Assembly (NCBI GenBank): GCA_905205065.1
Contig: CAJLCI010000006.1
Coordinates: forward strand, 1-64,000
Length of the DNA stretch: 64,000 nt
Source: an uncultured Eubacteriales bacterium
GTDB taxonomy: Bacteria; Bacillota; Clostridia; Oscillospirales; CAG-272
Direction: 5' to 3'
Below are positions 25,023 through 35,239 of the stretch, piece after piece. How positions within the stretch are numbered: the stretch's first letter is position 1; each line of letters starts with the position of its first letter. A program made the translations under genes and the position numbers. Below the pieces are notes generated by a model that saw nothing but the letters and a program-made list of their open reading frames with translations, was not told where the DNA came from and searched no databases.

Positions 25023-27671
25023 ATGAGTACAAAGAAGTATGTCTATCTGTTTTCCGAAGGAAACGCAAGCATGCGCGAGCTGCTGGGCGGTAAGGGCGCT
25101 AACCTTGCCGAGATGACTAATCTTGGTCTTCCGGTTCCGCAGGGATTTACAATTTCAACTGAGGCCTGCACACAATATTACGAGGACGGCAGGAAAATCA
25201 ATGACGATATTCAGGCTGAAATAATGGAAAACATCAGCAAAATGGAGAAAATCACCGGTAAGAAGTTCGGCGATAAGGAGAATCCGCTCCTTGTTTCTGT
25301 TCGGTCAGGTGCGCGTGCTTCAATGCCCGGAATGATGGATACAATTCTTAACCTTGGTCTGAATGAACAGGTTGTCGACGTTATTGCGGCTAAATCAGGC
25401 AATCCCCGTTGGGCATGGGACTGCTACAGAAGATTTATTCAAATGTTCTCCGACGTTGTAATGGAAGTCGGAAAAAAATATTTTGAAAAGCTTATCGATG
25501 AAATGAAGGAAAGAAAAGGCGTCGAATTTGACGTTGATCTTACCGCAGACGATCTCAAGGATCTTGCAAATCAGTTCAAAGCTGAATACAAAAAACAGCT
25601 CGGTACTGATTTCCCGGATGATCCTAAGGTACAGCTTTTTGAAGCTATTAAGGCTGTTTTCCGTTCATGGGATAATCCGCGTGCAAATATCTACCGTATG
25701 GATCATGACATTCCTTATTCATGGGGTACTGCCGTAAACGTACAGATGATGGCGTTCGGTAATATGGGCGATGACTGCGGTACAGGAGTTGCGTTTACAC
25801 GTAATCCGGCAACCGGTGAAAAAGGTCTCATGGGCGAATTCCTCATGAACGCACAGGGAGAAGACGTTGTTGCCGGCGTTCGTACGCCGATGCCTATTGC
25901 ACAGATGGCTAAAGTTCTTCCTGACGTTTACGCGCAGTTCCAGGAAGTTTGCAAAACTCTTGAAAACCATTACCGCGATATGCAGGATATGGAGTTTACA
26001 ATTGAGCAGGGCAAGCTGTTTATGCTCCAGACTCGTAACGGTAAACGTACTGCCGCTGCGGCTATTAAGATTGCCTGCGATTTGATCGACGAAGGAATGA
26101 TCACCGAAGAAGAAGCTCTTATGCAGATCGATGCGAAGAGCCTTGACATGCTTCTTCATCCGACCTTTGACACAAAAGCTCTGAAAGAAGCTGATAAAAA
26201 TAATGTTATCGGCAAGGGTATTGCCGCATCTCCCGGTGCAGCCGCAGGTAAAATAGTATTTACCGCAGAGGATGCCGTAATCGAAGGCAAGAAGGGCGAA
26301 AAGGTTATCCTTGTACGTCTTGAAACCTCTCCTGAGGATATTGAAGGTATGAAATACGCTCAGGGTATTCTTACCGTCCGCGGAGGCCAGACATCTCACG
26401 CAGCTGTTGTTGCACGTGGAATGGGTACATGCTGTGTTTCCGGATGCGGTGACATCAAGATGGATGAAGAAAATAAACGCTTTACTCTCGCAGGAAAGGA
26501 ATTCCATGAAGGTGACGGACTTTCTCTCGACGGTTCTACAGGCAACATCTATGACTGCGTAATTCCTACTGTTCCTGCAGATCCTAACTCCGGATATTTC
26601 GGCAGAATAATGAAACTGGCGGACAAGTATAAAAAGCTCGGCGTAAGAACAAATGCAGATACCCCGGCTGACGCAAAACGTGCCGCTGAGCTTGGCGCTC
26701 AGGGTATCGGTCTCTGCCGTACAGAGCATATGTTCTTCGGTGAGGGAAGAATCGATGCATTCCGCGAAATGATTTGCTCCGAGACTGTTGAAGAAAGAAA
26801 AACCGCTCTTTCTAAGATCGAATCCATGCAGCAGTCAGACTTTGAAGGACTGTTCGAGGCTCTCGGCGGATATCCTGTAACAATTCGTTTCCTCGATCCT
26901 CCGCTTCATGAGTTTGTTCCGACAAATGACGCCGATATAGATATACTTGCAAAGGCTCAGGGCAAAACTTCAGCTCAGATTAAGCAGATTTGCACAGACC
27001 TTCATGAGTTTAATCCGATGATGGGACATCGTGGATGCCGTCTGACCGTAACATATCCTGAAATAGCTGAAATGCAGACAGCTGCAGTTATCAAGGCTGC
27101 AATTAATGTAAAGAATAAACATTCCGACTGGAATATCGTTCCTGAAATCATGATACCTCTTGTAGGAGAAATCAAAGAGCTTAAGTTCGTTAAGGATGTT
27201 GTAGTAAAGACTGCAGACGAGATTATCAAGGAATCCGGCAGTGACCTCAAATATGAGGTTGGTACCATGATAGAAATTCCCCGTGCAGCTCTTACAGCTG
27301 ATGATATAGCTAAGGAAGCTGAGTTCTTCTGTTTCGGTACAAACGATCTTACTCAGATGACATTCGGATTCAGCCGTGACGATGCAGGTAAATTCCTCCC
27401 GTCATATTATGAAAATAAGATTTATGAATCTGATCCGTTTGCACGTCTCGATACTGTCGGAGTCGGAAAACTCATGGATATGGCTGTTACTCTCGGAAGA
27501 AAGACTCGTCCTACGCTTCACTGCGGCATCTGCGGTGAACATGGCGGAGATCCGTCTTCTATCGAATTCTGCCATAAGATCGGCCTTGACTATGTATCAT
27601 GCTCTCCTTTCCGTGTGCCGATCGCGCGTCTTGCCGCTGCACAGGCTGCTATCAAAGATGGCAGGAACTAA
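25023..27671 (+). CDS. ppdK: Pyruvate, phosphate dikinase
   Basis: Interconverts pyruvate + ATP + phosphate and PEP + AMP + PPi. In anaerobic Clostridia it often works glycolytically to conserve energy. 882 residues, full length. I chose ATG 25023 because the upstream ATG 25005 overlaps the GGAGG ribosome binding site. Domains in order: ATP-grasp nucleotide-binding domain (GGKGANLAEMTNLGLPVPQG at the start, VSVRSGARASMPGMMDTILN), swivelling phosphohistidine domain with catalytic His in GGQTSHAAVVARGMG (near residue 455), and PEP/pyruvate TIM barrel (GIGLCRTEHMFF, FCFGTNDLTQM, HCGICGEHGGDP with the catalytic Cys). Codon use is regular and looks highly expressed. It is followed by a strong terminator. 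Confidence 0.97.
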   Translation: MSTKKYVYLFSEGNASMRELLGGKGANLAEMTNLGLPVPQGFTISTEACTQYYEDGRKINDDIQAEIMENISKMEKITGKKFGDKENPLLVSVRSGARASMPGMMDTILNLGLNEQVVDVIAAKSGNPRWAWDCYRRFIQMFSDVVMEVGKKYFEKLIDEMKERKGVEFDVDLTADDLKDLANQFKAEYKKQLGTDFPDDPKVQLFEAIKAVFRSWDNPRANIYRMDHDIPYSWGTAVNVQMMAFGNMGDDCGTGVAFTRNPATGEKGLMGEFLMNAQGEDVVAGVRTPMPIAQMAKVLPDVYAQFQEVCKTLENHYRDMQDMEFTIEQGKLFMLQTRNGKRTAAAAIKIACDLIDEGMITEEEALMQIDAKSLDMLLHPTFDTKALKEADKNNVIGKGIAASPGAAAGKIVFTAEDAVIEGKKGEKVILVRLETSPEDIEGMKYAQGILTVRGGQTSHAAVVARGMGTCCVSGCGDIKMDEENKRFTLAGKEFHEGDGLSLDGSTGNIYDCVIPTVPADPNSGYFGRIMKLADKYKKLGVRTNADTPADAKRAAELGAQGIGLCRTEHMFFGEGRIDAFREMICSETVEERKTALSKIESMQQSDFEGLFEALGGYPVTIRFLDPPLHEFVPTNDADIDILAKAQGKTSAQIKQICTDLHEFNPMMGHRGCRLTVTYPEIAEMQTAAVIKAAINVKNKHSDWNIVPEIMIPLVGEIKELKFVKDVVVKTADEIIKESGSDLKYEVGTMIEIPRAALTADDIAKEAEFFCFGTNDLTQMTFGFSRDDAGKFLPSYYENKIYESDPFARLDTVGVGKLMDMAVTLGRKTRPTLHCGICGEHGGDPSSIEFCHKIGLDYVSCSPFRVPIARLAAAQAAIKDGRN

Positions 27672-27799
27672 AATATCAACAGTTTGCAAGCTTCACTTTG
27701 ACAATTGAGGATGCACAGAAATATCTGTATTCATTCAATACTCGAAAAAGGGTGCTTGGTTGGAAAGATATTAAAGTTAACTTGTATATCTAAATAACG

Positions 27800-27841
27800 A
27801 ATCCCCGATTACTGTATTTCTACAGTAATCGGGGATTTTTT
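27800..27841 (+). terminator. Strong intrinsic terminator after ppdK
   Basis: A 17-bp perfect stem (AATCCCCGATTACTGTA pairing with 27821-27837) with TTTC loop and following T-run. It separates ppdK from the type III restriction-modification genes. Confidence 0.92.
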
Positions 27842-27904
27842 GAGTTATGCTCTTTCGCTTAGCCAAATTGACCCTCCTCAATTCTAATACTAATATTCAC
27901 TGTT

Positions 27905-29761
27905 TTACGGCATAGACCACACCGTTTCATCGCCACAGATGTTGCGGATTTTCAGGCGAAGCGGTTTCTTTTCGCTGCGTATGCGACCATCCCAAAACTC
28001 CTTAGTTTTCTGACCGTTGATTATGACATAACCGTTTTTATCAATCTTGATTTCGCTGTCAGAATGCCATTCGCCCTCAGTTGCAGTGCAATCGACACTT
28101 AAAAATTCAATCAGTTCCAAGCCTTCCTCGCTAATTTCTATCGGATTATATGGCTTCTTTGTAGAAGAATTGAGGAGCGCTTTTTGATTGAACTCAGAAA
28201 TTTTTGAAAGTACACGGTCGCTTATGAATTTATCAATGATAACAGCATATCCGCCCAAAAGATCATCGTGAGTTTCTTCGGCGTGGAACTCCGCATAATC
28301 ACCTATAATTACATCATCAAGAATGGTTTTGAGGTCACGCAGTTCGATTTCTATATTTGTGCTGTCGTCCTCTTTGATAAACTTCTGAATCTCATTCTCA
28401 TCGGTGATGTCAATGTAATATACAATTACTTTTTTGATATCTGTATCCAAATCAGGAATCGCCTGATGAATGATACGATTCATTGTAACTTTATCAAGCA
28501 GTTTCGATGCACTATCCATAAGGTTAGGTACGTATACAGGAACAGTACCAAGCTTGCTGTCGGAAACAGCTCCTTCCCAGAAAGAATCAAGAGAATCCTC
28601 GTTTTTGAGTCCGGGAATCAGCGACTTGATTTTATCCATTGTCTGAACGGGGCTGCGGTAGAGTTGAACTCCGTCCTTTATTTCAAGCACATCAAATTCT
28701 GCTCCGTCTGCAACAAGGCGGTCACGGGTTGTTTGAATAGAGTTTAGACCGATATCACAATGAATAAATCTACGACCAAGTTTATTTGCAACTGCCGCAG
28801 TAACACCACTACCGCCAAAGAAGTCAGCAACAACCATATTTTCGTTTGATGATGCCTGAATAACATAATTTAAAAGTCTTTCGGGCTTTTGGGTAGCGTA
28901 AGAAAATGCAGAATCTAAAGATTGGTCAGAACTTTTAGAAATATTCCAAACATCATCTAATTCTTTCCCTTCTTTCATATAACTTCGATTTTCTCGTCCT
29001 TCAAAGTATGTAATTTTATATCTTCTTCCTTCTTCATCCACCTTGTCATAGCGTTTTATGGTTGTTTCAGAATATTCTTCGTATACAGGATTATAAGTTA
29101 ATTCTTCAGATATCGCATATCTATAAATAACATCATGCTTTTTTGAAAAATCTCTCTTGGGGGCAACGCCTCCAGTATATGACCATACGATCTCGTTTCT
29201 GAAATTTTGCTCGCCAAATATCTCATCCAAAAGTATTTTTACATAATGACAAATATGCCAATCCAGATGAACATAAATGGACGCTGTTTCACTCATGACA
29301 GACTTAATTGCCATCAGGTTTTCGTACATCCAGTTGAGGTACTTTTCCTTATCCCAAACATCGCCGTACATCTTTTCTTCAAAGGCTTTCAGCTCGTCAA
29401 TATCAAGTTCCTTTTCGGCTTGTGCAATGGCCTCTGCAACCTTGGGATTACGGCGGATATAAACTTTCTTGGCATAGTCTGCACCGCTGGCAAATGGCGG
29501 GTCAATATAAACAAGGTCAACCTGAACGCCTTGCTCTTTCAGATAAGCACAAGCGGAAACACATTCTCCACGGATAATCATATTGCCGTCCGGCTTTTCG
29601 CCCACGGTTTCCTGTTTCTCCATTTCATACAAAGGCATACCACGCTGGAGTGTCATTGAAACATCGTCAGCACCCTTGTATTTGAGTACTCTGTTAAAGT
29701 TACCGAGCACGGCTTGTCCCTCCACCGGCTCCGGTATAAATGGTACGTATTTAATCGGCAT
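27905..29761 (-). CDS. Type III restriction-modification DNA methyltransferase (Mod)
   Basis: 618 residues, beta-class adenine-specific methyltransferase. The catalytic motif IV VDLVYIDPPFASG is near residue 85 and comes before the SAM-binding motif I DFFGGSGVTAAVA near residue 315, the order expected for type III Mod. The middle region (about 195-300) and the C-terminal 250 residues are variable and would hold target recognition. The start ATG overlaps the upstream stop by one base (TAATG), with GGAGG upstream, so translation is coupled to the preceding gene. It would methylate one strand of an asymmetric site and, with Res, protect against phage DNA. The reading frame looks intact. Confidence 0.92.
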   Translation of the reverse strand: MPIKYVPFIPEPVEGQAVLGNFNRVLKYKGADDVSMTLQRGMPLYEMEKQETVGEKPDGNMIIRGECVSACAYLKEQGVQVDLVYIDPPFASGADYAKKVYIRRNPKVAEAIAQAEKELDIDELKAFEEKMYGDVWDKEKYLNWMYENLMAIKSVMSETASIYVHLDWHICHYVKILLDEIFGEQNFRNEIVWSYTGGVAPKRDFSKKHDVIYRYAISEELTYNPVYEEYSETTIKRYDKVDEEGRRYKITYFEGRENRSYMKEGKELDDVWNISKSSDQSLDSAFSYATQKPERLLNYVIQASSNENMVVADFFGGSGVTAAVANKLGRRFIHCDIGLNSIQTTRDRLVADGAEFDVLEIKDGVQLYRSPVQTMDKIKSLIPGLKNEDSLDSFWEGAVSDSKLGTVPVYVPNLMDSASKLLDKVTMNRIIHQAIPDLDTDIKKVIVYYIDITDENEIQKFIKEDDSTNIEIELRDLKTILDDVIIGDYAEFHAEETHDDLLGGYAVIIDKFISDRVLSKISEFNQKALLNSSTKKPYNPIEISEEGLELIEFLSVDCTATEGEWHSDSEIKIDKNGYVIINGQKTKEFWDGRIRSEKKPLRLKIRNICGDETVWSMP

Positions 29762-30600
29762 TATACTTGACCTCCGTCATTAGTTGTAATAACCATCCTT
29801 ATGAGAACTCCGGTTTGGTAAAGCAAAAATTCTAATAATTTTGCATCAACTGCATCATTGTGTTTAGCAATACGATCATTAATGTTTTTATATGCATTAA
29901 TCAAAGGTTGAAAGAGCCCCAAAATTCCTGCATCTATACTTTGTGCTCCAAGATGTTTACAAATTTCGTTTTTATTTGTTTCAAGATTTTTTGTATTACC
30001 AAGGAATTCCTGAAGAAAAGTTTCCAATGTTTTTCTAAGATTATCTGCAACATCTCGAATATAGATTCCGTCAGAATATTGCTTCAAAGCTATGCAATAG
30101 GTTTTATGTGCTTGAGGATATTCTCTCAGCCATTCAAGAGGTTCAGACACAAGGGCATCATCGAGTTCTTTAGCACCCTTAGGAAAGATGAAAACACCGT
30201 CTTTATCTTCCACCAGTTCGAACTCTATATGGCTTTCTTTGAGTGCTTTTTGTACTGCGGATAAAATTGATTTTTTATCTGTAGCTTTACCTCCGTAAGT
30301 ATTTATCAGAGCAACGATACAGGACAAAAAATCTTCAAAGGATTTTGTGCGTTTAGAAAGATACAGCCATGCCCTTTGCAAGCCAATCGGATCATTTCCT
30401 AAATGTATTTCGAAAATATCAATATTGGCAAGTAAATAATCTTCACCAATCATATAAGAGAAATTGATTTCATCTTGTTCCTCAAACGGACAGTTTTCTG
30501 CTGATTGCATATAAACACCAATTCGCTTAATGAACAGTTCTTTTTTATCTTTATCTGTAAAAGATAACCCTAAAGATTTTCTATAATCAATATAGTCCAA
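29761..30600 (-). CDS. Unknown protein embedded between res and mod
   Basis: 279 residues starting at TTG 30600. The start is fixed by AAGGAGGG, which lies in the last codons of res, and the stop overlaps the mod ATG, so all three proteins are translationally coupled. No signal peptide or membrane helix. The C-terminal third is helical and includes LRKTLETFLQEFLGN and NDRIAKHNDAVDAKLLEFLL. Its pattern recalls the HEPN-like or Abi-C domains of abortive-infection proteins, a similarity by eye only. Residues 1-190 match nothing I know. The placement suggests an accessory subunit, a regulator, or a back-up toxin of the restriction system. Confidence 0.75.
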   Translation of the reverse strand: MDYIDYRKSLGLSFTDKDKKELFIKRIGVYMQSAENCPFEEQDEINFSYMIGEDYLLANIDIFEIHLGNDPIGLQRAWLYLSKRTKSFEDFLSCIVALINTYGGKATDKKSILSAVQKALKESHIEFELVEDKDGVFIFPKGAKELDDALVSEPLEWLREYPQAHKTYCIALKQYSDGIYIRDVADNLRKTLETFLQEFLGNTKNLETNKNEICKHLGAQSIDAGILGLFQPLINAYKNINDRIAKHNDAVDAKLLEFLLYQTGVLIRMVITTNDGGQV

Positions 30601-30602
30601 AA

Positions 30603-33470
30603 TTATCCCTCCTTAAAAAACTCACAAATTTTCTGATGAGTTAATGTCAATCTATCCTTTTCAGGCAATGTATCTTCCAAATACAGATAGTCAAAGCGTT
30701 CATATCCAAAAGCTTTGTTATTCTGTTTAGAAAACTCGGTTTCCATAAAGGTTTTCTTATCCTTAAATGTGGGATCGTTAGCATAAATCTCGCCCTTCGT
30801 TTCTACGACAATGATTTTATGAATCTTTCCGTCCTTACGCTTGATAATCAGAAAATCGGGTGTGTAAACGCCCACATAGCTCCACTTGCCGCCGTTTTGC
30901 TTATAACATTTGATTTTGAATTCAGTCATAGCACGGTCGCCGTTATAGTAAACCTCCAAGTCGAGATTTTCGATTTCTTCAAAGGACAGAACTTCTTTTA
31001 AGAATGTCTGCTCAAAGCTGCTATCTGTATGATAGGGGAGATAATGGAATGAGCGATCTTTGTTTTTATGAGATGTATTCTGTACTCGAAGTGTTGCCGC
31101 CATAGCTGCATTGCCGGATTCTTCAAGGAATCGAATGGTGTCTTTCATTTTCGAATCGAGCTTGAGTTTTCCCTTATCGTCTTTGATGATATTATCCGCT
31201 ACCTTTTGGTCGGGATAGTAGTCTTGCGGCTTGTCGGTATAAACTTCGGGTGTGAAGTTTGCAATGTTCAAGAGATTTGCTTCTTCAGGAATCAGTTCCT
31301 CGGTTGTATTAAAGTCCATCTTGTCGCAGAAAGCTTTACGAATATTTGCTTCTACCATCTTGCGATTGTATTTCGAACTGTAATAACGGGAGCCGTTCTT
31401 TTCGTAAGTGATTTTTTGATATACCGAATTTAACTGCTCAGCATACTGCATTAGTTCTTGAACAGCAGGAGAGCCAAAACCGCCTTTCATAATTCTGTAT
31501 ATCCAGGAATTAAAGGTAGCCGGTTCAGTGCCGTATTCTGTGTCATCAATATGGATACTGGTCTTGCTTTTGTCCATTGATAAATCGGTGGTTTTGATAA
31601 TGCTGTCTGCAATGCGTGCAGAGTCAGCCGAAGTTGCAATCGCACTTGCAGGTTCCGCCTTTTCTATGGTTAGAGTATCATAATTGATTTTAAGCTGATA
31701 AAAGTCAACCTTTGGCAACTTTAAACGAGACATACGGTTATATCTTTTTAGCGGTGTTTTACTATTATCAGCAGAAGAAAATTCTTTGAGAGAAATGTGA
31801 TGCTGCTGTTCAAGCTGCATATTCAGCTTGTCTGCATTACTTTCGTTCAGATAGATAAGCGCTGTTTCGGGCATACCTTTTATAATCTGACGCAAACAGC
31901 GGCAGGAGGTTTGCAAAACCATATTCGTAGGGCAATCTCCCTCTTGAGAGAGGATAATACCGGTAAGACTGCGGCAATCCCAGCCTTCTTTTCCGATTTG
32001 AACGAGCAGGACAATGCGAATCTTAGAAATGGACTTGTCCAGAATATCAAACTGCATTTGGCTGTCGGCAGGCATTTTATACTGCTTATTCCCCTTGTGA
32101 AATTTGAGTATTACATCTGTTCCCAAACCGTATTCTGCAACAATACGAGATACCAACGGATAGACTTTTTCCTCCAACTTTTCGATAGTACCGCAATAAA
32201 TACCGAGCTTAGCTGTCAAGCCATTGGCATAAACGATATCCTTATATGTATCAAGGAACTCACGAACACCTTTTTCAATAATCAAACTACTGTCAGCGAT
32301 ATCTGCAATCTTAACGACAGGACGTTTTAGAAAATTACCTACGCCGTCAATAAGAGGATAGTAATAAACGATATTTGTGATCTCAGCCGTACCCACAGAA
32401 AGAGAATCTACGACTTTGAACTTCTCTGTTTTTTCAAGATAAGGCGTGCCGGAAAAGCCGATAACAGAGTTTACAGTATGATTCTGTGCCCATTTTGTAA
32501 CAACGGCACGAAGTTTTATTTCGTCACTAACTGCGTGATGCACTTCATCAATGAAAATGGAAAGGGACGGCAATTTGCAGATAAGGTTGCGAAGTTCGTT
32601 TGCTCGTCTATCTTTTTCATCGTCACTTTCTTCGAACAGACTAATTTGACCATTCTTTTCCTGAATTCTGTCGAGAATGACTTTTTCTGCATTGGTAACA
32701 GCAACTAATCCAAACAATTCAGAAAGCGGCTGGTGATTGGCAATTTTCTGCACGTTAGGGTTTTTGGTTTTGTTCGACTTATTTGCGGTTTTGCTCTGAT
32801 CCAGCACTTCAAAAGAGATAATGCGCTTAATGTCGGTTGCCGCAGGTTCAGGTATAATCCACGAAGGGTTAAAGTTTTGAATTGTTTTCAGACTCGGAAC
32901 AACAGAGGATTTTAAACCCGACGGAGCAAAAATGATAAAGTTGTGAGCGAACGCAGGATTTTTCGGCTCGTTAATAGCAAAGTACAAATCAAGATAGATA
33001 AACGCTGCCATCAGATAGGTTTTACCTGCACCCATAGGCAAACTGAACAGATAGTCGGTGTATGAAACGCCGTAAAAAGCATTACGGAAGAAACTGTCAT
33101 AGTTAATGCTTGACGGATCTTTCTTGATTTGCTTTTCAAGCTTTTCGGAAACTTGTTCACCTCTGTCGTTGGTAAGACGAGAATATTCAAACAAAGCAGT
33201 AGCGGCGGGATTATCTTCTAAGTACTCACGGGTTGCAGTAGATAACTCTATATCATTCAAATTGATAGAGTTAAATGAGCCGTATCTGAACAAGAACTCC
33301 AGCGGCTTACATTCACAACTGATTTTAAGGAACAGATAAACTTTGATAGCTTCAATCTGAGCATCTCGCATTTGTCCGGTTTTCTCTATATATTCAATTA
33401 AATTATGAACAGTGCATTGCTCTGAGTTGTACCACTCGTTGCACTTGTTTTCAATCATTTTATAGAACAT
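30603..33470 (-). CDS. Type III restriction enzyme Res subunit (helicase-nuclease)
   Basis: 955 residues. The N-terminal superfamily 2 helicase has Walker A SLPMGAGKTYLMAAF near residue 143, DEVH-type motif II IFIDEVHHAVSDE near 312 and motif III GFSGTPYLE. The second RecA lobe carries LVQIGKEGWDCRSLTGIILS and the motif VI segment LQTSCRCLRQI. The C-terminal PD-(D/E)XK nuclease is visible as TPDFLIIKRKDGKIHKII with VVETKGE near residue 900. With Mod it would translocate or slide on DNA between inversely oriented sites and cut. First gene of a three-gene coupled operon. All motifs are intact, so the system is likely functional. Confidence 0.92.
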   Translation of the reverse strand: MFYKMIENKCNEWYNSEQCTVHNLIEYIEKTGQMRDAQIEAIKVYLFLKISCECKPLEFLFRYGSFNSINLNDIELSTATREYLEDNPAATALFEYSRLTNDRGEQVSEKLEKQIKKDPSSINYDSFFRNAFYGVSYTDYLFSLPMGAGKTYLMAAFIYLDLYFAINEPKNPAFAHNFIIFAPSGLKSSVVPSLKTIQNFNPSWIIPEPAATDIKRIISFEVLDQSKTANKSNKTKNPNVQKIANHQPLSELFGLVAVTNAEKVILDRIQEKNGQISLFEESDDEKDRRANELRNLICKLPSLSIFIDEVHHAVSDEIKLRAVVTKWAQNHTVNSVIGFSGTPYLEKTEKFKVVDSLSVGTAEITNIVYYYPLIDGVGNFLKRPVVKIADIADSSLIIEKGVREFLDTYKDIVYANGLTAKLGIYCGTIEKLEEKVYPLVSRIVAEYGLGTDVILKFHKGNKQYKMPADSQMQFDILDKSISKIRIVLLVQIGKEGWDCRSLTGIILSQEGDCPTNMVLQTSCRCLRQIIKGMPETALIYLNESNADKLNMQLEQQHHISLKEFSSADNSKTPLKRYNRMSRLKLPKVDFYQLKINYDTLTIEKAEPASAIATSADSARIADSIIKTTDLSMDKSKTSIHIDDTEYGTEPATFNSWIYRIMKGGFGSPAVQELMQYAEQLNSVYQKITYEKNGSRYYSSKYNRKMVEANIRKAFCDKMDFNTTEELIPEEANLLNIANFTPEVYTDKPQDYYPDQKVADNIIKDDKGKLKLDSKMKDTIRFLEESGNAAMAATLRVQNTSHKNKDRSFHYLPYHTDSSFEQTFLKEVLSFEEIENLDLEVYYNGDRAMTEFKIKCYKQNGGKWSYVGVYTPDFLIIKRKDGKIHKIIVVETKGEIYANDPTFKDKKTFMETEFSKQNNKAFGYERFDYLYLEDTLPEKDRLTLTHQKICEFFKEG

Positions 33471-33578
33471 TCTGTTTCTCCTGTAATAAGCGTTTTAATT
33501 ACACACATACAAATTTCGCACCGATAGCATTAATGGATATGGGCTTGAAGAAAAGATAACTGCGGGATAATAACGCTA

Positions 33579-34967
33579 TTACGCTTTTAATATATCCTCA
33601 TAGGTAACGAGCGTTACATTGCCCATCTTATTTGCTCTGTCGATACAGCCTTTGGTAAAGCCTGTTTTTGCAAAGAGATAAAAATGCGTTTTCTTGTAGC
33701 TAAACAGGGTGCTGCGCTCCACAAGGGTTTCAAGAATGCCAAGGTCAACCTTTTCGTTAGTCCACTTGCACTCACCGAATAAGGCTGAATCTTTATCCGT
33801 TCCCATAATGTCGATTTCTTCTTGGGTTTTAGTTTTGGAATTTGCTCCCCACCAACGACCGAGCTCGGTGAAACTCACCGCACATTTGCCTTCAAGAAGC
33901 AGCTTCCAAAGGTACTGTTTACAAATATCCTCAAAAACGCTGCCCATATAAGAGGAAAGTTCGGGAGCGATGCGGCTGTATGCCAAGTCAGTTGCTCCAC
34001 GGGAAATAACCGAAGTGTTTTCCGGCACAAAGCGATACCAAAAACGGAACATATTATCCTCGATAGAGTAAATCGTCTTGCGAGTGGATTTTTCACCGTA
34101 AGGCGATTCTTTTTTTACAATGCCGAGTGTAATCAGGTTTTTGATATAGGTGGCGCACACGCTCGTATCTTCATCAATCTTATTAGAAATTTCATTCATC
34201 TTGGACGAACCGGTGGCAATAGCAGTAATAACCGCATTATAAATTGCAGGCTCACGCACCTCTTGTTTTAAGAGATTGTTTGGTTCTTCAAATATAGAAG
34301 AGGATGGATTAAGGTGCGTATTTTTTATGTTTTCTTCAATAGAAAGCTTATCGTCAAGCTGTATAAGATATTGGGGCGTCCCGCCCATAATGCCGTATGC
34401 CAAAGCCTTATCCTCGTCAGAGAAATTTTTAAAATAACGGCAAACCTCTGAAAATTCAAAAGGTTTGATTTTAAATTGTGCCGTTCTTCTTCCGTAAAGG
34501 GGCGCTTTATATGCCAAAACATGATCTTCCATGTAGGACATAGAAGAACCGCAAAGAATTAAGAACAGCTTTGATGTGTCTTTGTTCTTATCAATCAAAA
34601 GTTGAAGTGTAGAAGCAAGGCTCTTGGACGCACGGGCGACATAAGGGTATTCGTCAATTACAAGCACAATCCTTTTGGTCTTGGCAAGCTCGAAAACGTA
34701 TTCAAGTGCCGCTTGAAAATTATTAAAGGAAGCCCCGGTTGCAAGACCTGTATTGTATTCCATAATGCAGCTTGAAAAGTTATCAAGATTCTGCTTTGCA
34801 TTGGTTTCAACGCCGGTAAAGAAAATATTATCCTTATCATTTACAAATTCGTTGATGAGTGCAGTTTTACCCACACGGCGGCGACCGTAAATAACAGCAA
34901 ACTCAAATTTATCGGAATTATAGAGCCTGTTTAATGTATTAAGCTCGTTTTCTCTTCCTATGAACAT
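33579..34967 (-). CDS. AAA-type ATPase with C-terminal DUF234 nuclease-like domain
   Basis: 462 residues. The N-terminal ATPase starts at once with FIGRENELNTLNRLY, then Walker A GRRRVGKTALINEF and Walker B IVLVIDEYPYV; KLFLILCGSSMSYMED supplies sensor-like residues. A winged-helix segment follows (about 225-300). The C-terminal DUF234 region includes FWYRFVPENTSVI and EEIDIMGTDKDSALFGECKW, whose D...E-x-K spacing resembles restriction-endonuclease-like folds. Such ATPases are abundant in archaea and gut anaerobes and their function is not established. It lies 108 bp upstream of res on the same strand with its own GGAGG RBS, so it may be part of the island without being part of the restriction complex. 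Confidence 0.85.
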   Translation of the reverse strand: MFIGRENELNTLNRLYNSDKFEFAVIYGRRRVGKTALINEFVNDKDNIFFTGVETNAKQNLDNFSSCIMEYNTGLATGASFNNFQAALEYVFELAKTKRIVLVIDEYPYVARASKSLASTLQLLIDKNKDTSKLFLILCGSSMSYMEDHVLAYKAPLYGRRTAQFKIKPFEFSEVCRYFKNFSDEDKALAYGIMGGTPQYLIQLDDKLSIEENIKNTHLNPSSSIFEEPNNLLKQEVREPAIYNAVITAIATGSSKMNEISNKIDEDTSVCATYIKNLITLGIVKKESPYGEKSTRKTIYSIEDNMFRFWYRFVPENTSVISRGATDLAYSRIAPELSSYMGSVFEDICKQYLWKLLLEGKCAVSFTELGRWWGANSKTKTQEEIDIMGTDKDSALFGECKWTNEKVDLGILETLVERSTLFSYKKTHFYLFAKTGFTKGCIDRANKMGNVTLVTYEDILKA

Positions 34968-35239
34968 AGGTGAACCTCCCTATATAGAAAATTCGTATTT
35001 TACGATTTACTTAATTATACTTCACAACAGCGCAATAGTCAATACCTATTTTAAAATTTACTTTATTATGATTTACTAAATTTCAAAACACGATAAATTG
35101 AGCGTATAATTTTTCGTAAGGGAGTTTTATAGGACAGTAAAATATGATATAATTATTTTCAGAAATCAGGAACAATTTAATGTTTCTTCCGTCGTTAAAT
35201 TTATAGAGGACACTATCCTCTGGAAAGGAGGCAACAAAA

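Noticed and set aside
25719..26729. 336-residue minus-strand ORF
   Set aside because: Fully antisense to ppdK, which has uninterrupted family motifs; cysteine-rich composition is typical of an antisense shadow.
27599..27793. 64-residue plus-strand ORF overlapping the ppdK 3' end
   Set aside because: It lies mostly out of frame inside ppdK and reaches the ppdK terminator without an RBS; a shadow.
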